DNA of 64,000 nucleotides. Source: Tolypothrix tenuis PCC 7101 (GTDB lineage: Bacteria; Cyanobacteriota; Cyanobacteriia; Cyanobacteriales; Nostocaceae). Shown one piece after another: positions 57,201-64,000 of this stretch. Within the stretch, counting starts at the first letter, position 1. Each line of letters opens with the position of its first letter. The stretch covers positions 4,370,458-4,434,457 of the forward strand of contig NZ_AP018248.1 of the NCBI RefSeq assembly GCF_002368295.1. Reading direction: 5' to 3'. The notes below the pieces were generated by a model. It made no database searches and was not told where the DNA came from. It saw only the letters and a list, made by a program, of their open reading frames with translations. A program made the position numbers and the translations under genes.

Positions 57201-59513
57201 TAGTTCTGGCTGAATAATTTGAACAGGTTGCTCGTCTATAACTATAAAGTTTGTTCTTAGTATTTCGTGGCGGTTAATAATTTCATTTAGACTTTGCTCT
57301 AGAACTGCAACATTCACACCTCCTTGCAAGCGAATGATCAAGGGAAGATTGTATGCAGGTGTATCAGGCGCTAACTGATGAATAAACCATAGTCGTTGTT
57401 GAGCAAAAGATAAGGGATGATTTCTGCTGTTTTTGGAGACTGGAAGAATTGATTGTGAGGAAATTGCAACTGTGTTGAGTTGAGCCAGTATTTTACAGGA
57501 GAGTGATAGTACACTCAACCCTGCAAAGAAGTCGGCTATGGGTAAGGTAATCTCTAAATCGTTTTCAATGCGGTTTTGTAGTTCAAAGGCTTTCAAGGAA
57601 TCTAAGCCAAAGCTGCTGAATGCTTGTTCTGGGTTAACTTCAGACAATGGGATAGATAATACTCTGGCTACCTGTTCTTGAATGTATCTCTCTAATAGTG
57701 GCTGTCTTTCATTGGGAGCCAGATGCAACAAAACTTGGCGTTGTAGTGTATTATCGTTAACTGCAACTTCCGCAGTTTTTCTAATATTGCTGGCAACTAT
57801 ATCTAAGTTATTCCCTAGAAATGCTGCCTTCGTTGCACGGCGTTGAATCTTACCACTGGAGGTTTTATAAATAGTGCCAGGTTTAATCAAAACTACTGCA
57901 TAGACTTGAATTTCATGCGCTTCTGCAACAGCCTGACGAATGGCGTTAATTACTTCTTCATGATTAGGTTTGGCACGAAATTCTAATTCTTGCACTACCA
58001 CTAAACGTTCTTCATTTTCTACCTCAACCGCAAAAGCAGCACAACTACCCAAACGCAAAGCAGGATGACTGCGTTCTGCGGTTAGCTCAATATCTTGTGG
58101 GTAAAAATTGCGACCACGAATAATAATTAAATCTTTAGCCCTCCCTGTAATAAACAGTTCGCCATTATCTAGAAAACCTAAATCTCCAGTCCGTAAAAAT
58201 GGCCCTTTTCCTGTATCTTTGAGGTACGCACAGAAAGTTTGTTCTGTCTCTAGAGTGCGATGCCAATAGCCTTTACCCACACTTGGACTAGCTATCCATA
58301 TCTCTCCAACTTCATCTGCTTGACAGCGAGTGCAATTTTCTGGATGGACAATAACTATTTGCTGTTCTGGAATGCTATAACCACAACTAACAAAGGTTTG
58401 GTTATCTTGATTTGTACTACTCTCGCGTACTTGATTTTGGGAGAGTGCAACTTTATCAACAGTTTTACTACGAGGTAAGGCTTTTTTAGCAACACCAGAA
58501 ACCATCAGAGTAGCTTCTGCCATACCATAGCAAGGATAAAAGGCTTCTGGACGGAAACCACATTCTGCAAAAGTGGCGGCGAATTTTTCTAAAGTCTCTT
58601 GTCGGATAGGTTCTGCACCGTTAAACGCAACACTCCAACTGCTTAAATTAAGTGTGGCACGTTGCTCTGGGGTAATTTTATCAATGCAGAGTTCATAGGC
58701 AAAGTTAGGCGCACCACTAGTAGTTCCTTGATAGTGGGAAATTGCTTGCAACCAACGATATGGACGCTGTAAAAAAGCAGCCGGAGACATTAATATGCAA
58801 GGGAACCCTCCATATAAAGGTTGGAGTATGCCACCAATGAGTCCCATATCATGATATGCAGGCAGCCAAGAAACAAATTTACTCTGTGGTGAGTGTTCCA
58901 TGAATTTATAAGTCACAGCTGCGTTGTGCAGAAGGTTGCTGTGACTTAGCATCACTCCTTTGGGTGTGCCTGTAGAACCGGAGGTGTATTGCAGAAATAC
59001 TAAAGAGTCTTGATTAATCAAGGGTGCTTGCCAAGCAGTTTCTATTCCCAGTTCTAAATGATCAGTAGCTAACCACTGAAATCTGTCGTTGTCACTGATT
59101 AAGGATTGAAGTTTGGGTAAAAGGGTGCTTGTGGTCAGAGCAACTGCTGCTTGTGCATCTGCGATAATAGCTTGAATTCTGGGTGTGTTGCGTTGGTTGT
59201 GCGGTGGGTAAGCGGGAACTGCTACCACTCCAGCAGATAAACAACCAAAAAAACCAGCTAAAAAGTCCAGCCCTGGTGGGTACAGCAGTAATGCACGTTC
59301 GCCAGCCATACCCATTGATTGTAGTTGCGATGCGATCGCTCTACTACGTCGATCTAGCTCTTGATATGTGAGTGTGATTACTGTATTTTCCCCATCTTGC
59401 AAAAACCTAAAAGCTTCTTTGTGCGGCTGATATTGGGATCTATATTGCAGAATCTCAATCAACGTCGAACAGCTATAGCCATTATCCTTTAAGTCATTAA
59501 AAGGTTGAACCAT
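54237..59513 (-). CDS. Loading synthetase: fatty acyl-AMP ligase-ACP-C-A(Ala)-PCP
   Basis: 1758 residues, first gene of the operon. A fatty acyl-AMP ligase spans about 1-590 (YTSGSTGTPKGVMLSH, WLPAYHDMGLIGG, LRTGDLGF), activating a free fatty acid and loading it onto the following ACP (GLDSLKAFEL, Ser near 638). The condensation domain spans about 700-1130; its motif reads DHIIVDGWS near 824, so the first His is Asp but the catalytic second His is kept. The adenylation domain spans about 1145-1640 with code DLFNNALTYK, a known alanine code. The carrier protein has LGGHSLL (Ser near 1677). The predicted product is N-acyl-alanyl thioester passed to the PKS. It is divergent from the receptor gene across the 470-bp regulatory region. 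The ribosome binding site is weak. Confidence 0.92.
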   Translation of the reverse strand: MVQPFNDLKDNGYSCSTLIEILQYRSQYQPHKEAFRFLQDGENTVITLTYQELDRRSRAIASQLQSMGMAGERALLLYPPGLDFLAGFFGCLSAGVVAVPAYPPHNQRNTPRIQAIIADAQAAVALTTSTLLPKLQSLISDNDRFQWLATDHLELGIETAWQAPLINQDSLVFLQYTSGSTGTPKGVMLSHSNLLHNAAVTYKFMEHSPQSKFVSWLPAYHDMGLIGGILQPLYGGFPCILMSPAAFLQRPYRWLQAISHYQGTTSGAPNFAYELCIDKITPEQRATLNLSSWSVAFNGAEPIRQETLEKFAATFAECGFRPEAFYPCYGMAEATLMVSGVAKKALPRSKTVDKVALSQNQVRESSTNQDNQTFVSCGYSIPEQQIVIVHPENCTRCQADEVGEIWIASPSVGKGYWHRTLETEQTFCAYLKDTGKGPFLRTGDLGFLDNGELFITGRAKDLIIIRGRNFYPQDIELTAERSHPALRLGSCAAFAVEVENEERLVVVQELEFRAKPNHEEVINAIRQAVAEAHEIQVYAVVLIKPGTIYKTSSGKIQRRATKAAFLGNNLDIVASNIRKTAEVAVNDNTLQRQVLLHLAPNERQPLLERYIQEQVARVLSIPLSEVNPEQAFSSFGLDSLKAFELQNRIENDLEITLPIADFFAGLSVLSLSCKILAQLNTVAISSQSILPVSKNSRNHPLSFAQQRLWFIHQLAPDTPAYNLPLIIRLQGGVNVAVLEQSLNEIINRHEILRTNFIVIDEQPVQIIQPELKIKLAVEDLQQLPEDRRTQEAQQTFDLSSQPLLRAKLLRLGEAEYQLVLILDHIIVDGWSIGILIRELTETYKAFVNSKPSPLPELPIQYLDFTYWQRGWLQGERLQTLVSYWKQQLSGNLPILDLPTDSPRKVFPTFNGAQAKLVLLPSLSAELKNFCQQEGTTLFMVLLAAFKTLLYRYTGQTDILVGSPIASRNRAEIESLIGFFVNVLVLRTSLDGVPTFRELLQRVKATALEAYTHQDLPFDKLVEELQPERHLSYNPLFQVMFVLQNVPLPTPKLSDIDITFTEGFNDTAKFDLTLFMEDIEQGLIATLEYNTDLFGADTMHRMLGHLQSLLEGIVANPAQSIAELPLLTAFERKQILVDWNQTQTDYPQHLCIHKLFEEQVEKTPNAIALVFENQRLTYHELNTKANQLAYYLQKLGVKPEVCVGICMERSPEMVIGLLGTLKAGGAYIPLDPKYPQERLAFMLEDSQAQILLTQTHFAKGFTGNINTICLDSDWQLLEPQSKENLFSEVTSQNLAYIIYTSGSTGKPKGVAIEHCSCIALLHWARQVFSDHELAGVLASTSICFDLSVFEIFVPLSWGGKVILVENALHLPNSTAAQEVSLVNTVPSIISELLRVNGLPSSVRTVNLAGEPLQHQLVQQIYQNDAIQKVVNLYGPSEDTTYSTYSLVKKEDKAVNIGRPICNTQIYLLDANLQPVPVGVKGEIYLGGAGLARGYFNRAEVTNERFINHPFDSQLGSRLYKTGDLARYFPNGNLEYLGRIDYQVKIRGFRIELGEVEKVLIAHPAVREVVVLALDKQIVAYVISEEEQITTTNELRNYLQGILPNYMIPTLFVQLDVMPLLPNGKINRSALPIPTDLRPTIAVNYQAPRSETERAIANIWQEVLKLEKVGINDNFFDLGGHSLLIVQVKQKLDAALNKEISIIELFQHPTIDSLAKYLIQDSKQDSPWQSIRERTQKQRTAFKTKQKLLSNSPENNNLKG

Positions 59514-59689
59514 TTTATTCTCAAGAGCTAGATACCAATGCTGGACTCAATTGCAAGCAAACGCAATCACAGTCATTTAATTCTCTACCAATAGCCAAGT
59601 GTCACCGCTTTCGGCAGAACTTATTGCTATTTATTTTCAATTACCTTAATCACACTAATGCAAGTAATTGGATCTTTCAATCCCTTATA

Positions 59690-59706
59690 TATAAGAATTA
59701 CTTATA
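59690..59706. promoter_or_regulatory. AT-rich 6-5-6 dyad, candidate Fur-type operator
   Basis: TATAAG, five bases AATTA, CTTATA: a perfect 6-bp inverted repeat in the middle of the divergent gap. Size and base composition are compatible with a Fur-family site; assignment is inference. Confidence 0.35.
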
Positions 59707-59851
59707 AAATAATGGCCAGACTATTGGATTTAGATTTGAAAAAATATTTCTATCTTTAGATGGATGTAAATAATATTAAAGTAATATTCAGGTTCACTAC
59801 TATTCTGTGCCATGTCCAGAGAATAGCCCATTCATAGGCAAATTTTTTGAG

Positions 59852-59874
59852 CTAGCAGCAAATTTAGCTGCTAG
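59852..59874. promoter_or_regulatory. Perfect 8-bp inverted repeat upstream of receptor promoter
   Basis: CTAGCAGC, seven bases AAATTTA, GCTGCTAG. No U-tract follows on either strand, so it is more likely an operator than a terminator. Confidence 0.4.
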
Positions 59875-59940
59875 TGTTAGAGTTTGTTACATCCTAAAAT
59901 TTTGCGAAATATTTGCAAAAGACAACATTTAGCCCTAGGG

Positions 59941-59969
59941 TTTACATATTGACATTTACTTGCAATAAT
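59941..59969 (+). promoter_or_regulatory. Sigma-70-type promoter for the receptor gene
   Basis: TTTACA at 59941-59946 and AATAAT at 59964-59969 with a 17-bp spacer; each hexamer is one base off consensus. The expected transcript start is near 59976, which leaves a leader of about 49 bases before the ATG at 60025. Close to the TTTTGC/GCAAAA palindrome at 59900-59920. Confidence 0.5.
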
Positions 59970-60024
59970 TTGACCAATATTATTGATGACAACCTGTGAG
60001 TTGCGATTGGGCGTGAAGACAAGA

Positions 60025-62694
60025 ATGAAACTAGAGCTAATACTGTCAAGCTTGTTACTTATCAGTTCTGTTGTTGTAGGGGATACTACTGCTGCTCTGA
60101 GTGAAGAAGTCTTAGAGAAAGATGCACAGCTTTTAAATCAGTCAATTGAGACGAGTGCAAAGATTAAATCAAATAAAAAAATCCCCAGATTCAGTGAAAT
60201 CAAGGGTTCTTTCAGGTTAGCTCAGTCTGCAACACCCAGTTCGCAGCCTGGAAATCAAGTTATAGAAATTACAGGAGTCAAGATTAATAGCACAGCTACA
60301 GGGATAGATTTGATATTAGAAACTACCTTGGGCGAAAAGTTAGAAGTAAAGCCAGAAATTGATGGCAAAACTTATATTGCAAACATTTCTAATGCACAGT
60401 TACGCCTTTCTAGTGGTCAGACCTTTCGCCAAGAAAAGCCAGCTACAGGTATTGCAGAGGTAATTGTCAGTAATCAAGATGCAAATAGTATTCGTGTGAC
60501 ATTGATAGGTGAGGAAAGCGCACCCAAAATTGAACTGTTTGATAGTGATGAAGGTTTAATTTTTGGCGTAGCATCAGAGGCTACTGCTGCCCAACTGCAA
60601 CCACCACAAACACCAACTCAACCATCTGCCGAACAGCCTCCAGAAACACCGTCAGCGCCAACAGATGAACCAATTGAATTGTTGGTTACTGGTGAGGAAG
60701 ACAGATATAGAGTCACAGAATCTTCAACTGCCACTAGAACAGATACACCGATCCGCGATATTCCTCAATCAATTCAGGTTGTACCTAAACAAGCGATTGA
60801 GGATCAAAAAGCGGTACGTTTAATTGATGCACTCCGAAATGTTAGTGGTGTTTTTAGTAGTAATAGTTTTGGCGGTACGATAGATAGCTTCAATATTCGG
60901 GGATTTGACGATGCAACTATTCTGCAAGATGGCTTCAGACAAAGTAACAGTGATGGTAACTTCTCATTGCGAGATCCCGCGAGTATTGAGCAAATAGAGG
61001 TTTTAAAAGGGCCAGCTTCGGTTCTATATGGCAATGTTGAACCGGGGGGTGTAGTCAATGTAGTGACTAAAAGACCTTTGGCTGATCCTTTCTATAGTGC
61101 AGAATTATCTGTTGGTAGCTATAGCTTTTACCGTGGTAGTTTTGACTTCTCTGGGCCGTTAACTCTTGATAAAACCGCTCTTTATCGGTTGAATTTAGCT
61201 TATCAAAATGCTGGTAGCTTCCGCGATTTTGTCAATAGCGAGCGAGTTTTTGCTGCTCCTGTGTTTGATTTTAAGCTTGGCGATCGCACTAGTTTATCGA
61301 TTAATACTACCTATCTATACGACGAACGGACTTTGGATCGAGGGATAGTTGCGATCGGCACTGGAATTGCTGATCTGCCCCGTAGCCGATTTTTAGGGGA
61401 ACCTGGTGACTTTCGGCGTAGTGAGCAATTTGGTATTGGCTATCGTTTAGAACATGAGTTTAATGACAATCTCAAACTTCGTAACGCCTTTCAATTCTTA
61501 CAAAACAATGAAAAAGTCTTGAATACGAATGCAACACAATTAGATGAAGAGACTGGCACTTTATTCCGTGACTACTTTGATAGTGCCAATGAATACAAGA
61601 TATATGCGATGCAGACTGACCTCACAAGTAAATTTAAAACAGGTTCAGTCAACCATCAGCTGCTATTTGGTTTTGATTTACAAAGAAATACATCAGAAGG
61701 TTTTTTTAGAACCCCATCTGATGCGTTTGATACCTCTATAGTGGAGCGCCAAACACCCAGCATTAATATCTTTAATCCCATCTACAATGTATTGCCTCCA
61801 GATATTTCATCCTTCATCTTGCTTCGAGATGACATCACTACAACAGATAATTTAGGTATTTTCTTACAAGACCAAATTGCCCTGACAGATAATCTCAAAC
61901 TTTTAATTGGTGGAAGATTTGATACTGTTACACAAAGCCGGAATGACAAGTTAGAAAATACTGAAACTAGTCAATCAAGTGAAGCATTTAGTCCTCGTGT
62001 AGGTATTGTATATCAGCCTATTCAACCGATTTCACTCTATGCCAGTTACAGCCGTTCATTCTCTCCTAACAGTGGTATTAGAGCCGATGGTTCATTGCTG
62101 GAAGCAACACGTGGTAACCAGTATGAAGTAGGTATTAGAGCCGAATTGACTCCAAAGTTGGCTGCTAATCTGGCGTTCTACAACATCACCAAAACCAATA
62201 TCGCCACTACAGATCCTATTAATCCAGCATTTAGCATTGCTGTTGGTGAACAAAGCAGCCAAGGACTTGAATTTGATATTTCAGGAGAGATTTCCCCAGG
62301 ATGGAACATCATTGCTTCTTATAGCTATACGAACGCTGAAATTAGTCAGAGCAATGATCTTCCGGTTGGTAACAAAGTTCCTAATGTGCCACACAATAAA
62401 GCCAGCCTCTGGACAACCTATGAGTTTCAAAATGGTGGGTTTAAAGGATTTGGTTTAGGGATGGGATTGTTTTATGTAGATGCACGAAAGGGCGATTTAG
62501 AAAATAGTTTTGAATTACCAAGCTATATCCGCACCGATGCGGCGATTTATTACCGTCAAAATAATTGGCGAGCAGCGATTAACTTCCAAAACTTATTTGA
62601 TACTCGCTATTTTGAAACTAGCGAACTTGGCCGCACAACAGTAATTCCTGGCGCACCGCTAACAGTTATTGGCTCATTTGCTATCGAGTTTTAA
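60025..62694 (+). CDS. TonB-dependent siderophore receptor with N-terminal AMIN domain
   Basis: About 889 residues from the ATG at 60025. In-frame starts at 59983 (TTG) and 59986 (ATG) would add 13-14 residues, but 60025 gives a clean signal peptide (MKLELILSS to about residue 25) and suits the predicted promoter. An AMIN domain at about residues 65-175 (VIEITGVKINSTATGIDLIL) is followed by a Pro-rich linker. The plug domain lies at about 230-350 (TDTPIRDIPQSIQVVPK, VLKGPASVLYGNVEPGGVVN). The 22-strand barrel ends in a terminal Phe (SFAIEF). AMIN plus siderophore-receptor architecture is characteristic of cyanobacteria. It should bind the ferric siderophore at the outer membrane and import it using TonB energy. 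It is divergent from the biosynthetic operon, and 1 bp separates it from the PepSY gene. Confidence 0.92.
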   Translation: MKLELILSSLLLISSVVVGDTTAALSEEVLEKDAQLLNQSIETSAKIKSNKKIPRFSEIKGSFRLAQSATPSSQPGNQVIEITGVKINSTATGIDLILETTLGEKLEVKPEIDGKTYIANISNAQLRLSSGQTFRQEKPATGIAEVIVSNQDANSIRVTLIGEESAPKIELFDSDEGLIFGVASEATAAQLQPPQTPTQPSAEQPPETPSAPTDEPIELLVTGEEDRYRVTESSTATRTDTPIRDIPQSIQVVPKQAIEDQKAVRLIDALRNVSGVFSSNSFGGTIDSFNIRGFDDATILQDGFRQSNSDGNFSLRDPASIEQIEVLKGPASVLYGNVEPGGVVNVVTKRPLADPFYSAELSVGSYSFYRGSFDFSGPLTLDKTALYRLNLAYQNAGSFRDFVNSERVFAAPVFDFKLGDRTSLSINTTYLYDERTLDRGIVAIGTGIADLPRSRFLGEPGDFRRSEQFGIGYRLEHEFNDNLKLRNAFQFLQNNEKVLNTNATQLDEETGTLFRDYFDSANEYKIYAMQTDLTSKFKTGSVNHQLLFGFDLQRNTSEGFFRTPSDAFDTSIVERQTPSINIFNPIYNVLPPDISSFILLRDDITTTDNLGIFLQDQIALTDNLKLLIGGRFDTVTQSRNDKLENTETSQSSEAFSPRVGIVYQPIQPISLYASYSRSFSPNSGIRADGSLLEATRGNQYEVGIRAELTPKLAANLAFYNITKTNIATTDPINPAFSIAVGEQSSQGLEFDISGEISPGWNIIASYSYTNAEISQSNDLPVGNKVPNVPHNKASLWTTYEFQNGGFKGFGLGMGLFYVDARKGDLENSFELPSYIRTDAAIYYRQNNWRAAINFQNLFDTRYFETSELGRTTVIPGAPLTVIGSFAIEF

Positions 62695-62695
62695 C

Positions 62696-63826
62696 ATGAA
62701 AATTCGTCATCTGGCTTTTCAGCTACATCGCTATTTAGGGTTAGCTGCTGGACTCATTATTATGGTTGTCGGGTTGACAGGTAGCTTGCTGGTTTTTGAA
62801 GAAGAAATTAGCCATTTGCTGCTGGAAGTTCAGTTTGGCAAAATTACACCTCAACCACAGCAGTTCTCAATATTATCTATTATTGATAATGTGAAAGCTG
62901 CTTACCCCGACCCCAGCTTGAATTTGAGTTTCTTGGAATTACCCCAAACACCAGATGAGCCAATACATATTCAATTGCAATCCCCAAAAAAACCGACTTT
63001 AGAAGTACTAGTCAATCCATACACAGGCAAAATTTTAGGCGATCGCTATAGTGATTATGCGATCATGAGTGTAATCTACAATCTCCACTATTCCTTACTA
63101 GCTGGGGATATTGGGGTTGCAATTGTTGGGATTGCAGCGCTTTTATTATTCATCCTCAGCATTACAGGAATTATCCTTTGGCCTGGTTGGCGCAAGCTAT
63201 TTACAGGATTCAAGATTAAATGGAATGCTCATATCAAACGCACCAATTTTGATATCCATAAAGTAGCTGGAATCATCACAGCCATATTTCTTGGTCTAAC
63301 TGGTTTCACAGGGTTTTGCTGGAATTTTTATTCTTATGCAGAACCTGTGATTTATGGTGTTACTTTTTCATCCAAACCGATAGAACCGACATCCCAACCC
63401 ATCCCAGGTAAATCACCATTAGCTTTAGCAGAAATTTTGCAACTTGCTGATGTTGCTTTACCAGATGCGATTACCACTTATATCGGTTTCCCTAGCAGCC
63501 CTGAAGCTGTATTTATTGTCGGTAAACGATTTCCTGAAGAAAAGGAAGTTTGGCGTAGCCGAGTGTATTTAGATCAATATACAGGGAAAGTATTGCAGGT
63601 TCGCAATTCGCGATCGCTTTCTTTTGGTGACGAAGTAGTAGATGCTTTTAATCCTCTGCATTTTGGTACTTTTGGCGGACTACTCACTCGGATTCTGTAT
63701 ATTTTTGTGGGTCTTTCTCCGGCTATTTTGTTGGTCACTGGCTTTGTGATGTGGCGTTATCGTTATCGACGTAAGGCAAATCTCACAAAGCTGTCCACAG
63801 TGCTGGAAGATAGACCTTGGACTTAG
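62696..63826 (+). CDS. PepSY-domain membrane protein, probable ferric-siderophore reductase-type
   Basis: 376 residues from the ATG at 62696, one base after the receptor stop; an in-frame start at 62669 inside the receptor gene is unlikely. Four membrane segments are visible near residues 10-35, 135-165, 195-220 and 335-360. The large periplasmic parts between them fit the PepSY-associated TM (PiuB/FoxB-like) family. Relatives sit next to TonB receptors and help release iron from siderophores in the periplasm or inner membrane. Conserved His residues such as HRYLG, NLHYS, IHKVAG and PLHFG could ligate haem. The last codons read RPWT then TAG at 63824-63826. That stop is formed by TA plus the first G of a MITE, so the C-terminus may have been altered by the insertion. 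Confidence 0.82.
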   Translation: MKIRHLAFQLHRYLGLAAGLIIMVVGLTGSLLVFEEEISHLLLEVQFGKITPQPQQFSILSIIDNVKAAYPDPSLNLSFLELPQTPDEPIHIQLQSPKKPTLEVLVNPYTGKILGDRYSDYAIMSVIYNLHYSLLAGDIGVAIVGIAALLLFILSITGIILWPGWRKLFTGFKIKWNAHIKRTNFDIHKVAGIITAIFLGLTGFTGFCWNFYSYAEPVIYGVTFSSKPIEPTSQPIPGKSPLALAEILQLADVALPDAITTYIGFPSSPEAVFIVGKRFPEEKEVWRSRVYLDQYTGKVLQVRNSRSLSFGDEVVDAFNPLHFGTFGGLLTRILYIFVGLSPAILLVTGFVMWRYRYRRKANLTKLSTVLEDRPWT

Positions 63827-63880
63827 GGACTTCCAAATAAAAAAATATCCCAGTATTTATTGTAGGGTGGACATCTTGTC
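63826..63880 (+). mobile_element. Partial second copy of the MITE
   Basis: 55 bp that match the reverse complement of the right end of the element at 14387-14510 with one difference, beginning GGGACTTCCAAATAAA and breaking off after GACATCTTGTC. TA at 63824-63825 precedes it. The other half is missing, so the copy is truncated. Orientation is inverted relative to the first copy. Confidence 0.85.
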
Positions 63881-63926
63881 ATTGGTGTCAACTTAACGTG
63901 AAACCCTCTTGGTTGCAAGGTTTTGC

Positions 63927-63999
63927 CCTCACCCCCAGCCCCTCTCCCACCAGGAGAGGGGAGCAAGAGATTCAATTCCCCTTCTCCCTCAGGGAGAAG
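63927..63999. repeat. Dispersed double-hairpin repeat at the window edge
   Basis: CCCCTCTCC (63939-63947) and GGAGAGGGG (63953-63961) form one hairpin; CTTCTCCC and GGGAGAAG near 63979-63999 form a second. Runs of the type CCCTCACCCCCAGCCCCTCTCC are common intergenic repeats in cyanobacteria. No gene is seen between 63827 and the window end. Confidence 0.7.
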
Positions 64000-64000
64000 C

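Larger units (their letters stand above)
59514..59985. promoter_or_regulatory. Divergent regulatory region between biosynthesis operon and receptor gene
   Basis: About 470 bp, AT-rich and with no gene. It must hold the promoters of both the NRPS operon (minus) and the uptake genes (plus). Visible structures are TATAAG-AATTA-CTTATA at 59690-59706, AATATT-AAAGT-AATATT at 59772-59788, CTAGCAGC-7 nt-GCTGCTAG at 59852-59874, and a TTTTGC/GCAAAA palindrome at 59900-59920. AT-rich dyads of this kind are plausible sites for the iron regulator FurA, which is expected for siderophore genes, but none matches a full Fur box convincingly. Confidence 0.6.

Noticed and set aside
18387..59513. Anachelin-type or schizokinen-type siderophore cluster
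   Set aside because: No salicylate, catecholamine or hydroxamate-forming genes are present and the module order does not fit; two beta-hydroxylases and interface domains indicate a beta-hydroxy-acid siderophore.
54237..59513. Inactive condensation domain because the first His of HHxxxDG is Asp
   Set aside because: The catalytic second His and the DG are intact, and substitutions of the first His are tolerated in active domains.

Overview
The window is from a filamentous, heterocyst-clade (Nostocales-type) cyanobacterium. The evidence is the frequency of the HIP1 octamer GCGATCGC, AT-rich cyanobacterial coding style, cyanobacterial-type haemagglutinin-like secreted proteins, an AMIN-domain TonB receptor, and small dispersed repeats of the Nostoc type, including a 24-bp element lodged in a HIP1 site. 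No rRNA, tRNA or CRISPR array was seen.

Region 1 (1-14.6 kb, all minus strand) is a tandem array of large secreted proteins with an N-terminal two-partner-secretion (filamentous haemagglutinin) domain. It holds one gene cut by the window edge, four complete genes, and the 3' remnant of a sixth that was decapitated at a HIP1 site and invaded by a 124-bp MITE. The genes are spaced by a conserved leader of about 60 bp, share near-identical 3' ends, and one carries four 252-bp internal repeats. No TpsB transporter is present.

Region 2 (14.7-59.5 kb, all minus strand) is one large NRPS/PKS operon with its tailoring and export genes. Gene order equals predicted assembly order: fatty-acyl-AMP ligase and Ala module; malonyl PKS with C-methylation and ketoreduction; condensation domain fused to an aspartyl beta-hydroxylase; interface-A(Asp)-PCP-E; C-A(Thr)-PCP-C; stand-alone beta-hydroxylase; interface-A(His-like)-PCP-E; C-A(Orn-like)-PCP; C-A(Gln)-PCP-E; C-A(Val)-PCP-thioester reductase. 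A class III aminotransferase, a JmjC/cupin 2-oxoglutarate oxygenase and an MFS exporter follow. Condensation-domain types agree with where the epimerases sit. The predicted product is an acylated linear lipopeptide, acyl-Ala-(C2, methyl, OH)-D-bOHAsp-Thr-D-bOHHis-Orn-D-Gln-Val, released as an aldehyde and probably aminated. The beta-hydroxylated Asp and His are iron ligands, so this is a siderophore related to the beta-hydroxyaspartate lipopeptide siderophores (cyanochelin type), with an unusual ligand set and terminus.

Region 3 (59.5-63.8 kb, plus strand) is divergent from the operon across a 470-bp palindrome-rich regulatory gap. It encodes an AMIN/TonB-dependent siderophore receptor and, 1 bp downstream, a PepSY membrane protein, presumably for uptake and reductive iron release. 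The biosynthesis, export and uptake genes are bracketed by two inverted copies of the same MITE (14,387 and 63,826); the second supplies part of the PepSY stop codon. The right edge (63.88-64.0 kb) is dispersed-repeat DNA.

Limits: domain boundaries are approximate, adenylation specificities were read by eye from the ten-residue code, and no database search was possible.
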